A stretch of DNA of 64,000 nucleotides from Deltaproteobacteria bacterium (GTDB lineage Bacteria; Myxococcota_C; UBA6777), in assembly GCA_006226375.1 (NCBI GenBank), contig SBHC01000012.1, positions 17,835 to 81,834 of the forward strand. The letters run 5' to 3'. A program made the translations under genes and the position numbers. The first letter of the stretch is position 1, and every line of letters begins with the position of its first letter. The notes under the pieces were generated by a model. That model saw only the letters and a program-made list of their open reading frames with translations, ran no database searches and had not been told where the DNA came from. Positions 25,729 to 35,533 of the stretch are shown here, one piece after another.

Positions 25729-27960
25729 ATGTCGGACAAACAGGAAGCCAGACAGTTTCACAGCACCAACTTGGTGGGTGAGGTTCTTGGCAAGCATTAC
25801 ATCCTGGAGGAGAAGGTAGGGCAAGGTGGTATGGCCTGGGTGTACCGGGCCCGACACCAGCTACTGGGTGGAAACGTTGCGGTCAAAGTCTTGTTCCCGC
25901 AGCTGGCCGAAAACGATAACATCCGAACCCGGTTCTTGCGCGAAGCGACGCTTCAGTATCAGCTAGAACATCCACACATCGTTCGCGTCCTCGACTTCAT
26001 TGATGAACGAGGGCTGGTTGGGTTTGTCTCAGAGTGGTGCAGCGGCGGCGATCTCGTTGATTGGATGGAGAGGGAAGGCTATCGTCCCCTCTCTCCCGGT
26101 GAAATCCGCAGCCTGTTTTTGCCTGTGCTGGACGCAGCCCATGTGGCTCACCAGCATGACGTCGTACATCGAGACCTCAAACCCCACAACATCATGCTGC
26201 ACCAACGCGGCGAGCTGCTGCATCCCAAAATTACAGACTTTGGGATCGCCAAACAAGCCAACGAACAAGGCTTAACCGCAACAGGTATGGTTGTTGGAAC
26301 GGTGCATTACATGTCACCGGAGCAACTGTACGAGAGCAAGTCTGTCGACCTGCGCAGCGACGTCTACAGCCTGGGCGTGATTCTTTACCAGATGATTGCT
26401 GGACGTCTTCCGTTTGTAGGAGAAGCGCCGGGCATCTTTATGCGGATCCTGGAGGGTTCTCCTCCCAAGATTGCGAACATCCCCCCGCAGGTGCAGGCGG
26501 TTCTTGACAAGTGTCTTGCGAAGCGAGCCGACGATCGGTTCGCCGACTGCATGGAACTTCGCGCCGCCTTAAACGAATGTTTGGGACCGCCCGAACCCAT
26601 TGTCCCTGTGGGTCAGTTGGTGACCGATGCCGCCAGGCAACAGGCGCTGGCCGGACTGAACTCCTCGATCTCAGGCGTCTTGTATGACGGCCCTTCACAG
26701 GCTGGCTGGCGACCCAACGATATCTTTGTGGCGACTCCAGAGAACGTGGAGGCGATGGCTCCGACCATGCCTCCTGATATCGACCCCAGCGCAGTCACCA
26801 CGGCGTATGAGCCGCTTCCAGATCCATCCAAACAGCCCAAGCGGTCCTGGTTGGGTCTCCTTGTGTTTTTCATTCTGATGGGGTCGGCTGCAGGCGGTGG
26901 ATGGTGGTGGTGGCAGCAGCAACAAAAGGGCACCGAAAACCCTCCCATTCACCGTGTGCGGCTTCTGGTACGCAACAGACCGCCTGTTCGTAACCCTGTG
27001 CTGCCTCGACGTGAAGGTCCTGTTGAGCCTGCCTCGTCTGACGCTGGTCCTCCTGAAGCTCCTGCTGCCCGACGAAGAACGATTCCTGATGCAAGACCGA
27101 GAACGCGTCCTCGTGTTCGTGTGAGGAAGCGACCTCGACCTCGTCGTCGAGTGGTGGTGCGAAAGCGTCCACGTCCCCGTCGGCGAGGCCTGGCTCGGGA
27201 CTTGAAGCTCGTGAAGAAGTGCAAGCGAGGGGTGGCTCTTGCTTGTTACATCTTGGGTCTCAAGGAAGAGCGGAAGCCTCATTGGGCGATTGATTACCGG
27301 GAAGCTCGTCGATTTTACCGCCGGGCGTGTCGCCGCAATGTTCCCAAGGCTTGTATCTCTCTTGGGCGTCTTTATTTGAAAGGTCTTGGAGGCAAACGCA
27401 GCTACCGCAGAGCCCGTTATGTGTACCGAAGGGCTTGCCGCGGCCAAGAGGCTTTGGGCTGTCGTGAGTTGGGTTGGTTGCTACAGAACGGGCAGGGTGG
27501 TGCGCAGAACAGAGCAGGTGCTCGCCTGCTTTACCAAGGAGCTTGTCGTGGAGGGGATAGCATCTCTTGCAACCTGCTTGGGAAGATGTTCCAGCAGGGG
27601 AACGGTGCTCTCGTGAACCACAGGCGTGCTTTGTTCTTCTACCGCAAGGCATGCGCGCTCAAAAACAAGGTGGGTTGTTACAACATCGGTGTGATGTACC
27701 GGGATGGGTTGTCAGTGTTTCATAATCTTCGTCGGGCGTACGCCTACTTCCAGCGCTCGTGTACGATGGGCTTTGGACAATCGTGCTCCATCGCAGCCGA
27801 CACATTGTACAACATCGCGGGCGAGCGTAGCTGTCGGCAAATCAATCGTTTGTTACGCCAAGCGTGTTCCCTCAAGTACAAGGAGGCTTGCCGAAAAACT
27901 TGTTCTTCCTATAATAAGGGACGTCCTCGCTCTCGGTCCTGGCTAGAAGATTCACCCTAA
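25729..27960 (+). CDS. Ser/Thr kinase 2 with Cys-rich Sel1-like ectodomain
   Basis: A 743-residue paralogue of kinase 1 with the same layout. Kinase domain about 25-290: G-Q-G-G-M-A-W-V-Y (31-39), Lys53, Glu72, H-R-D with Asp149, D-F-G (170-172), S-P-E (197-199). After a Pro/Ser linker there is one membrane helix (about 384-402) followed by a tryptophan cluster. A very basic Pro-Arg segment (about 430-500) comes next, then Sel1-like repeats with Cys pairs (about 505-735; R-R-A-C-R-R-N-V-P-K-A-C and similar). Active-site residues are intact, so it should phosphorylate Ser/Thr in cytoplasmic partners in response to something outside. The stop is followed at once by the frame of kinase 3. Confidence 0.92.
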   Translation: MSDKQEARQFHSTNLVGEVLGKHYILEEKVGQGGMAWVYRARHQLLGGNVAVKVLFPQLAENDNIRTRFLREATLQYQLEHPHIVRVLDFIDERGLVGFVSEWCSGGDLVDWMEREGYRPLSPGEIRSLFLPVLDAAHVAHQHDVVHRDLKPHNIMLHQRGELLHPKITDFGIAKQANEQGLTATGMVVGTVHYMSPEQLYESKSVDLRSDVYSLGVILYQMIAGRLPFVGEAPGIFMRILEGSPPKIANIPPQVQAVLDKCLAKRADDRFADCMELRAALNECLGPPEPIVPVGQLVTDAARQQALAGLNSSISGVLYDGPSQAGWRPNDIFVATPENVEAMAPTMPPDIDPSAVTTAYEPLPDPSKQPKRSWLGLLVFFILMGSAAGGGWWWWQQQQKGTENPPIHRVRLLVRNRPPVRNPVLPRREGPVEPASSDAGPPEAPAARRRTIPDARPRTRPRVRVRKRPRPRRRVVVRKRPRPRRRGLARDLKLVKKCKRGVALACYILGLKEERKPHWAIDYREARRFYRRACRRNVPKACISLGRLYLKGLGGKRSYRRARYVYRRACRGQEALGCRELGWLLQNGQGGAQNRAGARLLYQGACRGGDSISCNLLGKMFQQGNGALVNHRRALFFYRKACALKNKVGCYNIGVMYRDGLSVFHNLRRAYAYFQRSCTMGFGQSCSIAADTLYNIAGERSCRQINRLLRQACSLKYKEACRKTCSSYNKGRPRSRSWLEDSP

Positions 27961-28020
27961 GTGGTGTGGTGTGTGGGCGTAAGGGACGATTTGGAATCTG
28001 GATACGGAGTTCTCCCCGCT

Positions 28021-29199
28021 ATGAAACAAGTCCACGGAGAGGTGGTCGAGGCTGATCTCATCGGCAAAGTACTCAAAGGCTCGTACCAAGTGGAAGAGAT
28101 GATTGGTTATGGCGGTATGGCCTGGGTGTATCGAGCCAGTCATTTGCAGCTTGGAGGGAACGCTGCGATCAAGGTCTTGTTCTCCAAACTCTCTCGGGAC
28201 GACTCCAAACGTCGTCGATTTCTCCAAGAAGCCCGCATCCAACACCAATTGAGCCATCCCAACATTGTTCGGGTCCAAGATATCATCGAAGAAAACGATG
28301 TGAGCGGGTTTGTGATGGAGTGGTGCAACGGTGGGACGCTGCTGCATATGCTGCAAAAAGCAGGCGGCCCTCTCTCCATGAACCAGTTGACTGACATCTT
28401 TCCTGCGATGGTCGATGCGATAGGATACGCTCACAAAAATGGGGTGGTGCATCGTGACCTGAAGCCCCAAAATGTCTTGCTTCATATCGCCGGCGCGAGC
28501 ATCCAGCCCAAGATTACGGACTTTGGTATTGCCAAGACCATGGGGGAGCTGGGACTGACGCGAACGGGTGAAGTGATGGGGACTTTGGAGTACGCATCGC
28601 CTGAACAGCTCAAAGACAGCAAGAGCGTCGACCAACGAAGCGATATCTACAGCCTGGGTGTTCTTTTGTATCGGATGTCTACGGGGCGGCTGCCTTTTAC
28701 AGGCTCTCCGGCGCGGCTGATCAAAGATGTCTTGCACATGCCTCCCAAAACGCCCGAAAATGCTCCCCTTCAGCTTCACGCCATCATCTTGAAGTGCTTG
28801 GCCAAAAACCCCCAAGAGCGTTTTGCATCCTGCGATGAATTGAGCGAGGCTTTCTCCCTTGCGACCAATTCACGGGCTTCGTCCAACAGCCTACGGGTGA
28901 TTCTTCCGGACCAAACCCGGACGGAAGATCTGATGGCCCAGAGCGGCTCACGGACCGAAGACTTCGCCGAACTCGCCGTGACGAACCAAAGAAGCAATGA
29001 GGACCCGGATACGGAGCCTTCTCCTTCATACGCTGCGACCGAGCCGATGCACGCTGACCCTCTCTTGATGGCTTCGGAGCATGCTTTGGGACTCTCTCCC
29101 CAGCGTTCTGGGGGAGGTCAAAGTTGGGTCACGTACTTGCTGTTGGGTGCGATTCTCGCTCTTGGACTCATTCTCTTTTGGTTCTGGTGGAAACCCTAA
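28021..29199 (+). CDS. Ser/Thr kinase 3, tail-anchored, no ectodomain
   Basis: A 392-residue kinase close in sequence to kinases 1 and 2. G-Y-G-G-M-A-W-V-Y (29-37), Lys51, Glu70, H-R-D with Asp146, D-F-G (167-169) and S-P-E (193-195) are intact. After a Ser/Glu/Thr-rich linker the protein ends in a membrane helix (about 368-388) with only a few residues beyond it, so it is tail-anchored and has no sensor domain outside. ATG 28021 has GGAG upstream (spacing about 11); a GTG at 27961 would add 20 residues. It ends 13 bp before fumC, so the two are probably cotranscribed. It may act downstream of, or together with, kinases 1 and 2. Confidence 0.9.
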   Translation: MKQVHGEVVEADLIGKVLKGSYQVEEMIGYGGMAWVYRASHLQLGGNAAIKVLFSKLSRDDSKRRRFLQEARIQHQLSHPNIVRVQDIIEENDVSGFVMEWCNGGTLLHMLQKAGGPLSMNQLTDIFPAMVDAIGYAHKNGVVHRDLKPQNVLLHIAGASIQPKITDFGIAKTMGELGLTRTGEVMGTLEYASPEQLKDSKSVDQRSDIYSLGVLLYRMSTGRLPFTGSPARLIKDVLHMPPKTPENAPLQLHAIILKCLAKNPQERFASCDELSEAFSLATNSRASSNSLRVILPDQTRTEDLMAQSGSRTEDFAELAVTNQRSNEDPDTEPSPSYAATEPMHADPLLMASEHALGLSPQRSGGGQSWVTYLLLGAILALGLILFWFWWKP

Positions 29200-29212
29200 T
29201 GACGAGGTTACT

Positions 29213-30601
29213 ATGACAAAGCAAGGATTCCGTATTGAAAAAGACAGCCTGGGTGAACTTCAGGTGCCTGAGAACGCTCTGTACGGTGCCCAAACGCAAC
29301 GTGCCGTTGACAACTTTCCTATCAGCGGCTTGCGTATGCCACGAGCCTTCATTCGTGCGTTGGGCCTGATCAAGGCAACGGCCGCTACGGTCAATCATCA
29401 GTTGGGACTCCTCAGCGATGAGCAAGCCAATGCGATTGTCGGTTCTTCCCTTGCTGTGTCGGCTGGTGAGTACGACGAACACTTTCCCATTGATGTGTTT
29501 CAGACAGGCTCCGGGACCAGCACCAACATGAACGCCAACGAAGTGATTTCGCACTTGGCGTCCCAGGCATCCGGACTGAACATTCACCCCAATGACCATG
29601 TCAACATGGGGCAAAGCAGCAATGACGTGATTCCCACGGCCATCCATGTGAGCGCGGCGTTGGAATCCCGTGAGTCCTTGCTTCCCGCGATGAACCACCT
29701 CGCCGAAACTCTCGAAAAGCGGGCTGTGGAGCTTAAGGACGTTGTTAAAACGGGCCGCACCCACTTGATGGATGCGATGCCTGTGACGTTGGGACAAGAG
29801 CTGGGTAGCTGGGCGGCTCAAGTTCGTCAGGGACAAGCCCGGATCGAAGCCGCGTTGGAGCGCGTCTCGGAGCTTGCTCAAGGTGGAACCGCGGTGGGCA
29901 CCGGGATTAACGCTCACCCTGAATTTGGTGACCGGTTCGCTGCTCAACTGAGCGAGACCACGAAAGCTCCATTCAAGGCCAGCTCCAACTTTTTCGTGAG
30001 CATCGGCACCCAGGACGCTGCGGTGGAACTGAGCGGTCAGCTGAAAACCTACGCTGTGAGCATGATGAAGATTGCCAACGACCTGCGTTGGATGAACAGC
30101 GGCCCGCTCACTGGCTTGTCTGAGATTGCTTTGCCCGCGTTGCAACCCGGAAGCAGCATCATGCCTGGCAAGATCAACCCTGTGATTCCAGAGGCTGCTG
30201 CGATGGTGGCGGCCCAAGTGATTGGCAACGACGCAGCGATTGCTATCGGCGGTCAGTCTGGGAACTTCCAACTCAACGTGATGTTGCCCATGATTGCTTT
30301 GAACCTCCTTCAAAGCATTGAGCTTCTGGCCAATGTCTCGCGTGTGATGGCCGACAAAGCAATCGCTGGCTTTTCCGTGAAGACCGAGCGCATCCAGGCG
30401 CAGGTGGCTCGCAACCCCATCCTTGTGACGGCGTTGAACCCCGTGATTGGCTACGAAAAAGGTGCCGCTGTGGCCAAGCAAGCCTACAAAGACGGCCGGC
30501 CGATCAAAGAGGTTGCGTCGGATATGACGGACCTTTCCGATGAGAAACTTGACTCCCTCCTCGACCCCCTCGCTATCACCAAAGGCGGCATCCACAAGTA
30601 A
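29213..30601 (+). CDS. fumC: Fumarate hydratase, class II
   Basis: A 462-residue enzyme converting fumarate to malate in the citric acid cycle, cytoplasmic, normally a tetramer. Signatures: T-G-S-G-T-S-T-N-M-N-x-N-E-V near the N-terminal third, G-R-T-H-L-M-D-A-M-P (active-site His region) and G-S-S-I-M-P-G-K-I-N-P, the fumarase/aspartase superfamily loop. The normal M in G-S-S-A-M-P-G-K is preceded here by I, a minor change. Length fits the class. ATG 29213 has GAGG five bases upstream. It sits 13 bp after kinase 3 and 8 bp before the thioesterase. Confidence 0.96.
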   Translation: MTKQGFRIEKDSLGELQVPENALYGAQTQRAVDNFPISGLRMPRAFIRALGLIKATAATVNHQLGLLSDEQANAIVGSSLAVSAGEYDEHFPIDVFQTGSGTSTNMNANEVISHLASQASGLNIHPNDHVNMGQSSNDVIPTAIHVSAALESRESLLPAMNHLAETLEKRAVELKDVVKTGRTHLMDAMPVTLGQELGSWAAQVRQGQARIEAALERVSELAQGGTAVGTGINAHPEFGDRFAAQLSETTKAPFKASSNFFVSIGTQDAAVELSGQLKTYAVSMMKIANDLRWMNSGPLTGLSEIALPALQPGSSIMPGKINPVIPEAAAMVAAQVIGNDAAIAIGGQSGNFQLNVMLPMIALNLLQSIELLANVSRVMADKAIAGFSVKTERIQAQVARNPILVTALNPVIGYEKGAAVAKQAYKDGRPIKEVASDMTDLSDEKLDSLLDPLAITKGGIHK

Positions 30602-30609
30602 GGACAATC

Positions 30610-31059
30610 ATGTCTGAGTCCTCCCAGTTTCCCAATGCCCTTCAGAACTATGAGATTGTCACACGTCACATTGTGATGGAGCGTCACCTCAACGCCCACG
30701 GCAACTTGTTTGGTGGAGTCGTTCTCGCTTGGTTGGATGAAGCCGCAGCCCTCTATGTGATGGAGCTTGCGGGGTACTCCAACTTCGTCACGGTGAGCAT
30801 GGACGATGTGAGCTTCAAGTCGCCTGGGCACCGTGGTGACTGTCTCGTGATTTACTGTCGTACGGTGAAAATTGGACGCTCCTCCATCACAGTCCAGGCC
30901 CAAGCCTGGGTGCATGAACCTCAATCGTTAGAAAAACACCTCATCATCGAATGCAGTTTAACGTTTGTGTGTTTGAAAGAAGGGAAGGCGTTTCCCTACT
31001 TTGTCAGTGAAGAGTATTTGTCCTGGTGCAACAACAAGACAGTGATGTTACCAGAATAG
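30610..31059 (+). CDS. YciA/acyl-CoA hydrolase-type hotdog thioesterase
   Basis: A 149-residue single hotdog domain. H-L-N-A-H-G-N-L-F-G-G-V-V-L-A-W-L-D-E-A-A (about 26-46) matches the cytosolic acyl-CoA hydrolase (YciA/BFIT) active site with N-x-x-G-x-x-F-G-G and the catalytic Asp, and F-V-T-V-S-M-D-D-V-S-F-K-S-P follows as in the family. It likely hydrolyses acyl-CoAs in the cytoplasm. It begins 8 bp after fumC and is likely cotranscribed with it. Confidence 0.9.
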   Translation: MSESSQFPNALQNYEIVTRHIVMERHLNAHGNLFGGVVLAWLDEAAALYVMELAGYSNFVTVSMDDVSFKSPGHRGDCLVIYCRTVKIGRSSITVQAQAWVHEPQSLEKHLIIECSLTFVCLKEGKAFPYFVSEEYLSWCNNKTVMLPE

Positions 31060-31194
31060 TGTGCTATCCTGACGTCTCTTGCGAATGGAGTGAAAGAGCA
31101 GGGTACAATCTACCTTCTCACGTTGTTTGCTGCCCCTTCACACCTGCTTGAAGGGGCTGGAATCAGCCCGCACCTACAAAAAAGGATCATGACT

Positions 31195-32037
31195 ATGCGT
31201 GTTCGACTTTTTGCGATGTTGTTGCTTGTGGCTTTCTCTTTGCCTTCTGTGGGTTGTAAGGAGGTCAAGCAGTATCTGAACAATCGCAAGCCGCGATTGA
31301 AGTTTCAGAATATGAGGTTGGCCAACATCAACTTTCGTGGCATGGATATGAAGTTTAACTTCTTGATGACCAACCCCAACCCAATCGGGATTAACCTCTC
31401 CCGTATCTCATACCAACTGGACTTCAACAACAACAAGCTGTTCAGCGGCACCCAAAATCGTGGCGTGCAGCTCAAGGCGAATGGCACCAGCCCCCTTCAG
31501 ATGCCGTTTTCCATCGAGTATGTGAAGTTTGTGAAGTCAATTGTGGGTTTCTTCCAGGCCAAGAAAGAGGTCCCTTACGCGCTCAAGTTGGGTGTTGGGT
31601 TCCGAGTGCCTGTGTTGGGTGAGGTGAACATTCCGTTCCAGACGAAAGGTGTGGTTCCCATTCCAAGCATCCCGAAGATCCGAGTGATTGGTGCAACCAA
31701 ACCCCGGTTTACCGGGAGCATCTTGAACCCCAGCGTGAGCTTTAACTTTCAGGTGGGCGTTCGCAACCAGAACCGCTTTCCCATCAGCGTGAAGCAACTT
31801 GCTTACTCGTTCCAAGTTTCGAACCGCAGCGTGGTCTCGGGCCAAACCCAAACCATGTCGGTGAATTCGGGGAAAGAGCAAATCGTCAACATCCCTGTCA
31901 ATCTGCGTGTCGCGCAGGTGGGCTTGGCTGTCATCAACGCTGTTCGCAGCGGTAAGCTCAATTATGGATTCAACGGAAATCTCAACATGGGCTTGTTCAA
32001 GTTGCCGATTAATCTCAACGGAAACCTGAACTTCTAA
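31195..32037 (+). CDS. LEA14-like (LEA type 2) lipoprotein
   Basis: A 280-residue protein with lipoprotein signal P-S-V-G-C (Cys21). Two copies of a beta-rich LEA_2/WHy-like domain are visible (about 35-145 and 155-255). Each has the N-P-N-x-x-x-I-x-L/V-x-x-x-x-Y-x-L/F pattern, for example N-P-N-P-I-G-I-N-L-S-R-I-S-Y-Q-L and Q-N-R-F-P-I-S-V-K-Q-L-A-Y-S-F. Proteins of this type are thought to protect or bind membranes or lipids. ATG 31195 is preferred to ATG 31189 because AAAGGA is 8 and 2 bases away, respectively. Confidence 0.83.
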   Translation: MRVRLFAMLLLVAFSLPSVGCKEVKQYLNNRKPRLKFQNMRLANINFRGMDMKFNFLMTNPNPIGINLSRISYQLDFNNNKLFSGTQNRGVQLKANGTSPLQMPFSIEYVKFVKSIVGFFQAKKEVPYALKLGVGFRVPVLGEVNIPFQTKGVVPIPSIPKIRVIGATKPRFTGSILNPSVSFNFQVGVRNQNRFPISVKQLAYSFQVSNRSVVSGQTQTMSVNSGKEQIVNIPVNLRVAQVGLAVINAVRSGKLNYGFNGNLNMGLFKLPINLNGNLNF

Positions 32038-32233
32038 GACTCTCTCTCCGGCTTTCCCCTCCTTGCTTCCTTTGGGATCCCATTCCCATCTCCTATCCTC
32101 TCTCGTTGGTGCGTGCCTGCCTCTTCCAAAAACCTATCGATTTCTCTACAAGATTCCGGTATTGTGCATACAAGAACGTGAGGTTGGCGTTCTTCTTGTT
32201 CAGTGTAAGGTAAAATGTCCTTCGGGAGGCATG

Positions 32234-35200
32234 ATGCGTCGATGGTTGTGTGTTGTCGTCTTGTTTGTTCTGAGTTCAGGCAGTCTGAGCGGTTTGTACG
32301 GATGCTCCAAATCCGAGCCTATCTGCCAAAAGGATGATGACTGTCCTTCGGGTTGGATCTGTCGCCAGGGGGATTGTGCAAAGTCGTCATCAAGTAGTTG
32401 TCAGCGCGACAAAGATTGTCCCAGCGGTCAACGTTGTGAGCTGGCGAGCGGTCAATGCTTTGAATGCTTGAAGGATGATGACTGCAACTTTGGGTTCTCC
32501 TGTATCAATCGCTCGTGCAGCGACGGTTCATCGGATGGTGGTACTGGCGAGGCTATCCCAGAGGCTCCAGACAACCCTGGAACGCTGTGCAAATCGGACA
32601 CCGACTGCAAGTCAGGAGAGCGTTGCGAGCTCTCATCAGGGACATGTTTGCCGGAGCAAGGCAACCAGTGCAAAACCGACAACGACTGCGCAGGCGACAA
32701 ATATTGTGTGTCTGGATCGTGTGTGTCGGGCCGTCGTCCGTGCCAAAACGACGCAGAGTGTAACGGTGGATTTTACTGCGAAGGTGGCTTTTGTTACCGC
32801 ACAAAGTGCCAATCCAACAGCGACTGCCCGCTCGGGAAGTCGTGCGATACGTTGGCCCAACAATGCAAAGAATCCAACCCTCAAGACTGCGCTCAAACGG
32901 GCTGTCCCCAGGGCCAAGTGTGCAACCCTAGCAATCGTCAGTGTGAGGCCGCCAAAAACTGTACGCAAGCAGGTTGTCCCTCTGGCCAAACTTGCAACGC
33001 AACGACCGGGCAATGTGAGCCTGGTGGCGGTCAAGATTGCACCCAAAGCGGGTGTCCTTCAGGGCAAGTGTGCAACAGCAATACCAAGCAGTGTGAGCCG
33101 GCGTCGTCAGGTTGTACCTCCGATGCGTCGTGCATTCCTCCCAACGGCACCTGCCAAAACGGGACTTGTGTGAACTGTCAGCAAGTGGGCTGCTCTTCCA
33201 GCACATGGTGCAACCCTTCGACCGGTCGTTGCATCGCTACGCCACCGGCTTGTACCTCCAATGCAGACTGCAAAGCGCCGAGTGGCTCCTGCATTAGCGG
33301 TGGCTGCTTGAGTTGCGCCTCGCAATTCAGCTGTCCCTCGAACAAGGTTTGCAACAGGGCTGAAGGCCTGTGCGAAGATCCTCCCTGCACCTCCGATGCA
33401 AATTGTGCGCCTCCCCAGGGCTCTTGCCAGAGCGGAAAATGTTTGTCGTGCAACACAGACTTTACTTGTCCTTCGGGGCAGCCTTGCAACTCCAGCACCG
33501 GTCGGTGTGGTTCTGCTCCTCCGGTATGTTCGACAGATAGCCAATGCGCAGCACCCAACGGTACATGTCGCAGTGGAGCTTGTGTGAGTTGTTCCACTGT
33601 GGGTTGCTCTTCGAGTCAAACCTGCAACTCCAGCACCGGCCGTTGTTCCACGTCGTCTTCGTCTTGCGTGGTGGATAGCCAATGCTCGACGCCCCTTGGT
33701 TGGTGCCGAAACAGTCAATGCACAAGCTGCGTCATCCACTCTTGTCCTTCCGGTCAGACCTGTAACTCCAGTACCGGCCGTTGTTCTGCTTCGTCCTCTT
33801 CTTGTTCCAAGGACGCAGACTGTTCTTCTCCCAACGGCTGGTGTCGAAACAGCCAATGCACAACCTGCCGGTTCTACTTTTGTGGAAGCAATCTCACCTG
33901 CAACTCGACTACGGGCCGGTGTGACCCCAAAAGTTGCACCTCCAACAGCAACTGTAGCGCGCCCAAAGGTGCTTGTTACAACGGAAAGTGTCTGTCATGT
34001 GACGGAGACTTTACCTGTTCTTCCAGTCAGGTTTGCGACAAAGCCAGCGGTCTATGCCAACCCAAACCTCAATGTGTTCGCCAGTCCGACTGCTCGTCGG
34101 GCAAAGCTTGTTTGGGCGGACAATGTGTTGTGTCGGAGTGTGGGATCGCTAACCCATGCACGGACGGGCGGGTTTGTGAAAACCGGGTGTGCCGAGCCGT
34201 GTACTCCCGCTGCTACTCGTATCTTTGTGGAGCGAAGGAGAGCTGCTTGTACGGCCCCGACAAAACGGACCGTTGCCACCTTCGTTGTGGGGTAGGGGGC
34301 TCGTTGTGTCCTACGGGTCAGGAGTGTCTTTCTGTGAAGTTGGTGGACGGCAAAACCGAACGCTACTGCTTCAACAAAGCGAGTCTGGACGCCAACAAGT
34401 CCTGCAAGCCTGGCAATCTCAGCGAACGCTGCAAAAACCAGGGCGCGTGTTTGATCACGTCGTCGTTCTCCTCGACGGGATATTGCTACGACGCCTGTAC
34501 GCCGGGAAGCTCCTTGGGTTGTCAAAGCACACAAGAGTGTGTGGAGTTTGCTCCAGGAAAAGGTCTCTGTCTGTCGAAAGGTTCGGGCACCAGCGGCTCA
34601 TCGTGCCAGTTGTTTTCCAGCCGTTGCAAGGCTCAATTTGTTTGTGTCTTGCGAACGACGTCGTCAACCTACGGTACGTGTCGAGCCCGCTGTACAACAC
34701 CCGGAAGCTCGGGAACATCGGCAGGTTGCGCTACAGGCGAGACCTGCGTCGCTTCTCCGTATTCACGTACAGATGGCGTTTGCATACCTGATGGCACTCG
34801 CTCTGATGGAAGCAGCTGTCAGTTGTTTTCCAGCTACAACTGCAAAGCTGGGCTTGTGTGCTCGGTGCCGCCTTCTGGCCGAACCGATGAAGGGGTTTGT
34901 CGACAACGGTGTCAGTCGGCGTCGAATTGCTCAAGCAGCAGCGAGGACTGTGTGGATGGTGCTTGTATGCCGAAGGCGACAGGCAGTGAAGGATCTTCCT
35001 GCCGGTTTGGTTCCACAGTGAGTTCGTACCATTGCAAGGCGGGCTTACAGTGCTTCATTCCTGCAGGTTCAACCAGCACCTATGGCAAATGTTACAAGCC
35101 ATGCACCCGCGACTCGGATTGTACCTCTAGCTCGTACGGTCGCTGCAGTGAAGGGGTTTGTCAGGACACGGGAACGCGAAGCGAGTACAGCTCCTGTGGC

Positions 35201-35533
35201 TCGTATGCGTGCAAGAGCGGGTTGGTTTGTACCAGCGTGAGCTCGTTCTCGGAGCTTTGTCTGACGCCTTGCACCAGCAACAGCGACTGCAACACCTCTT
35301 ATCCTGAGTGTTCTTCGGGTGTGTGCCTCAAGAAGGGAACCATCACCGAGGATTCGTACTGCAGCGACAGCTACACCAATCGTTGCGCGGCTGGCCTACA
35401 GTGTGCTCGTCCTCCAGGGAGTTCGTTTTCTTCACGGCGTTGTTTTCGTTCCTGTTCCAAAGACAGCGACTGTACCGGCCAGTACAAAGTTTGCAAAGCT
35501 TCGAGTGACGGTAGTATGGTGTGCTACAAGTGA
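32234..35533 (+). CDS. Large Cys-rich repeat lipoprotein
   Basis: A 1099-residue protein with a signal peptide and lipobox L-Y-G-C (Cys24). The body is a continuous series of short disulfide units: first C-x-x-D-x-D-C-P-S-G-x-x-C, then C-P-S-G-Q-T/V-C-N-x-x-T/N-x-x-C, and in the last third longer units with S-S-C-x-x-F-S-S and C-K-A-G-L-x-C. Ser is very frequent between Cys. It resembles the partial lipoprotein at the left edge and is probably an extended surface structure. ATG 32234 is preferred to 32231 because GGGAGG ends four bases upstream of it. Function unknown. Confidence 0.86.
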   Translation: MRRWLCVVVLFVLSSGSLSGLYGCSKSEPICQKDDDCPSGWICRQGDCAKSSSSSCQRDKDCPSGQRCELASGQCFECLKDDDCNFGFSCINRSCSDGSSDGGTGEAIPEAPDNPGTLCKSDTDCKSGERCELSSGTCLPEQGNQCKTDNDCAGDKYCVSGSCVSGRRPCQNDAECNGGFYCEGGFCYRTKCQSNSDCPLGKSCDTLAQQCKESNPQDCAQTGCPQGQVCNPSNRQCEAAKNCTQAGCPSGQTCNATTGQCEPGGGQDCTQSGCPSGQVCNSNTKQCEPASSGCTSDASCIPPNGTCQNGTCVNCQQVGCSSSTWCNPSTGRCIATPPACTSNADCKAPSGSCISGGCLSCASQFSCPSNKVCNRAEGLCEDPPCTSDANCAPPQGSCQSGKCLSCNTDFTCPSGQPCNSSTGRCGSAPPVCSTDSQCAAPNGTCRSGACVSCSTVGCSSSQTCNSSTGRCSTSSSSCVVDSQCSTPLGWCRNSQCTSCVIHSCPSGQTCNSSTGRCSASSSSCSKDADCSSPNGWCRNSQCTTCRFYFCGSNLTCNSTTGRCDPKSCTSNSNCSAPKGACYNGKCLSCDGDFTCSSSQVCDKASGLCQPKPQCVRQSDCSSGKACLGGQCVVSECGIANPCTDGRVCENRVCRAVYSRCYSYLCGAKESCLYGPDKTDRCHLRCGVGGSLCPTGQECLSVKLVDGKTERYCFNKASLDANKSCKPGNLSERCKNQGACLITSSFSSTGYCYDACTPGSSLGCQSTQECVEFAPGKGLCLSKGSGTSGSSCQLFSSRCKAQFVCVLRTTSSTYGTCRARCTTPGSSGTSAGCATGETCVASPYSRTDGVCIPDGTRSDGSSCQLFSSYNCKAGLVCSVPPSGRTDEGVCRQRCQSASNCSSSSEDCVDGACMPKATGSEGSSCRFGSTVSSYHCKAGLQCFIPAGSTSTYGKCYKPCTRDSDCTSSSYGRCSEGVCQDTGTRSEYSSCGSYACKSGLVCTSVSSFSELCLTPCTSNSDCNTSYPECSSGVCLKKGTITEDSYCSDSYTNRCAAGLQCARPPGSSFSSRRCFRSCSKDSDCTGQYKVCKASSDGSMVCYK

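Noticed and set aside
29168..30607. 479-codon open frame opposite fumC
   Set aside because: Antisense shadow of a highly conserved gene; no signal, motif or ribosome site.
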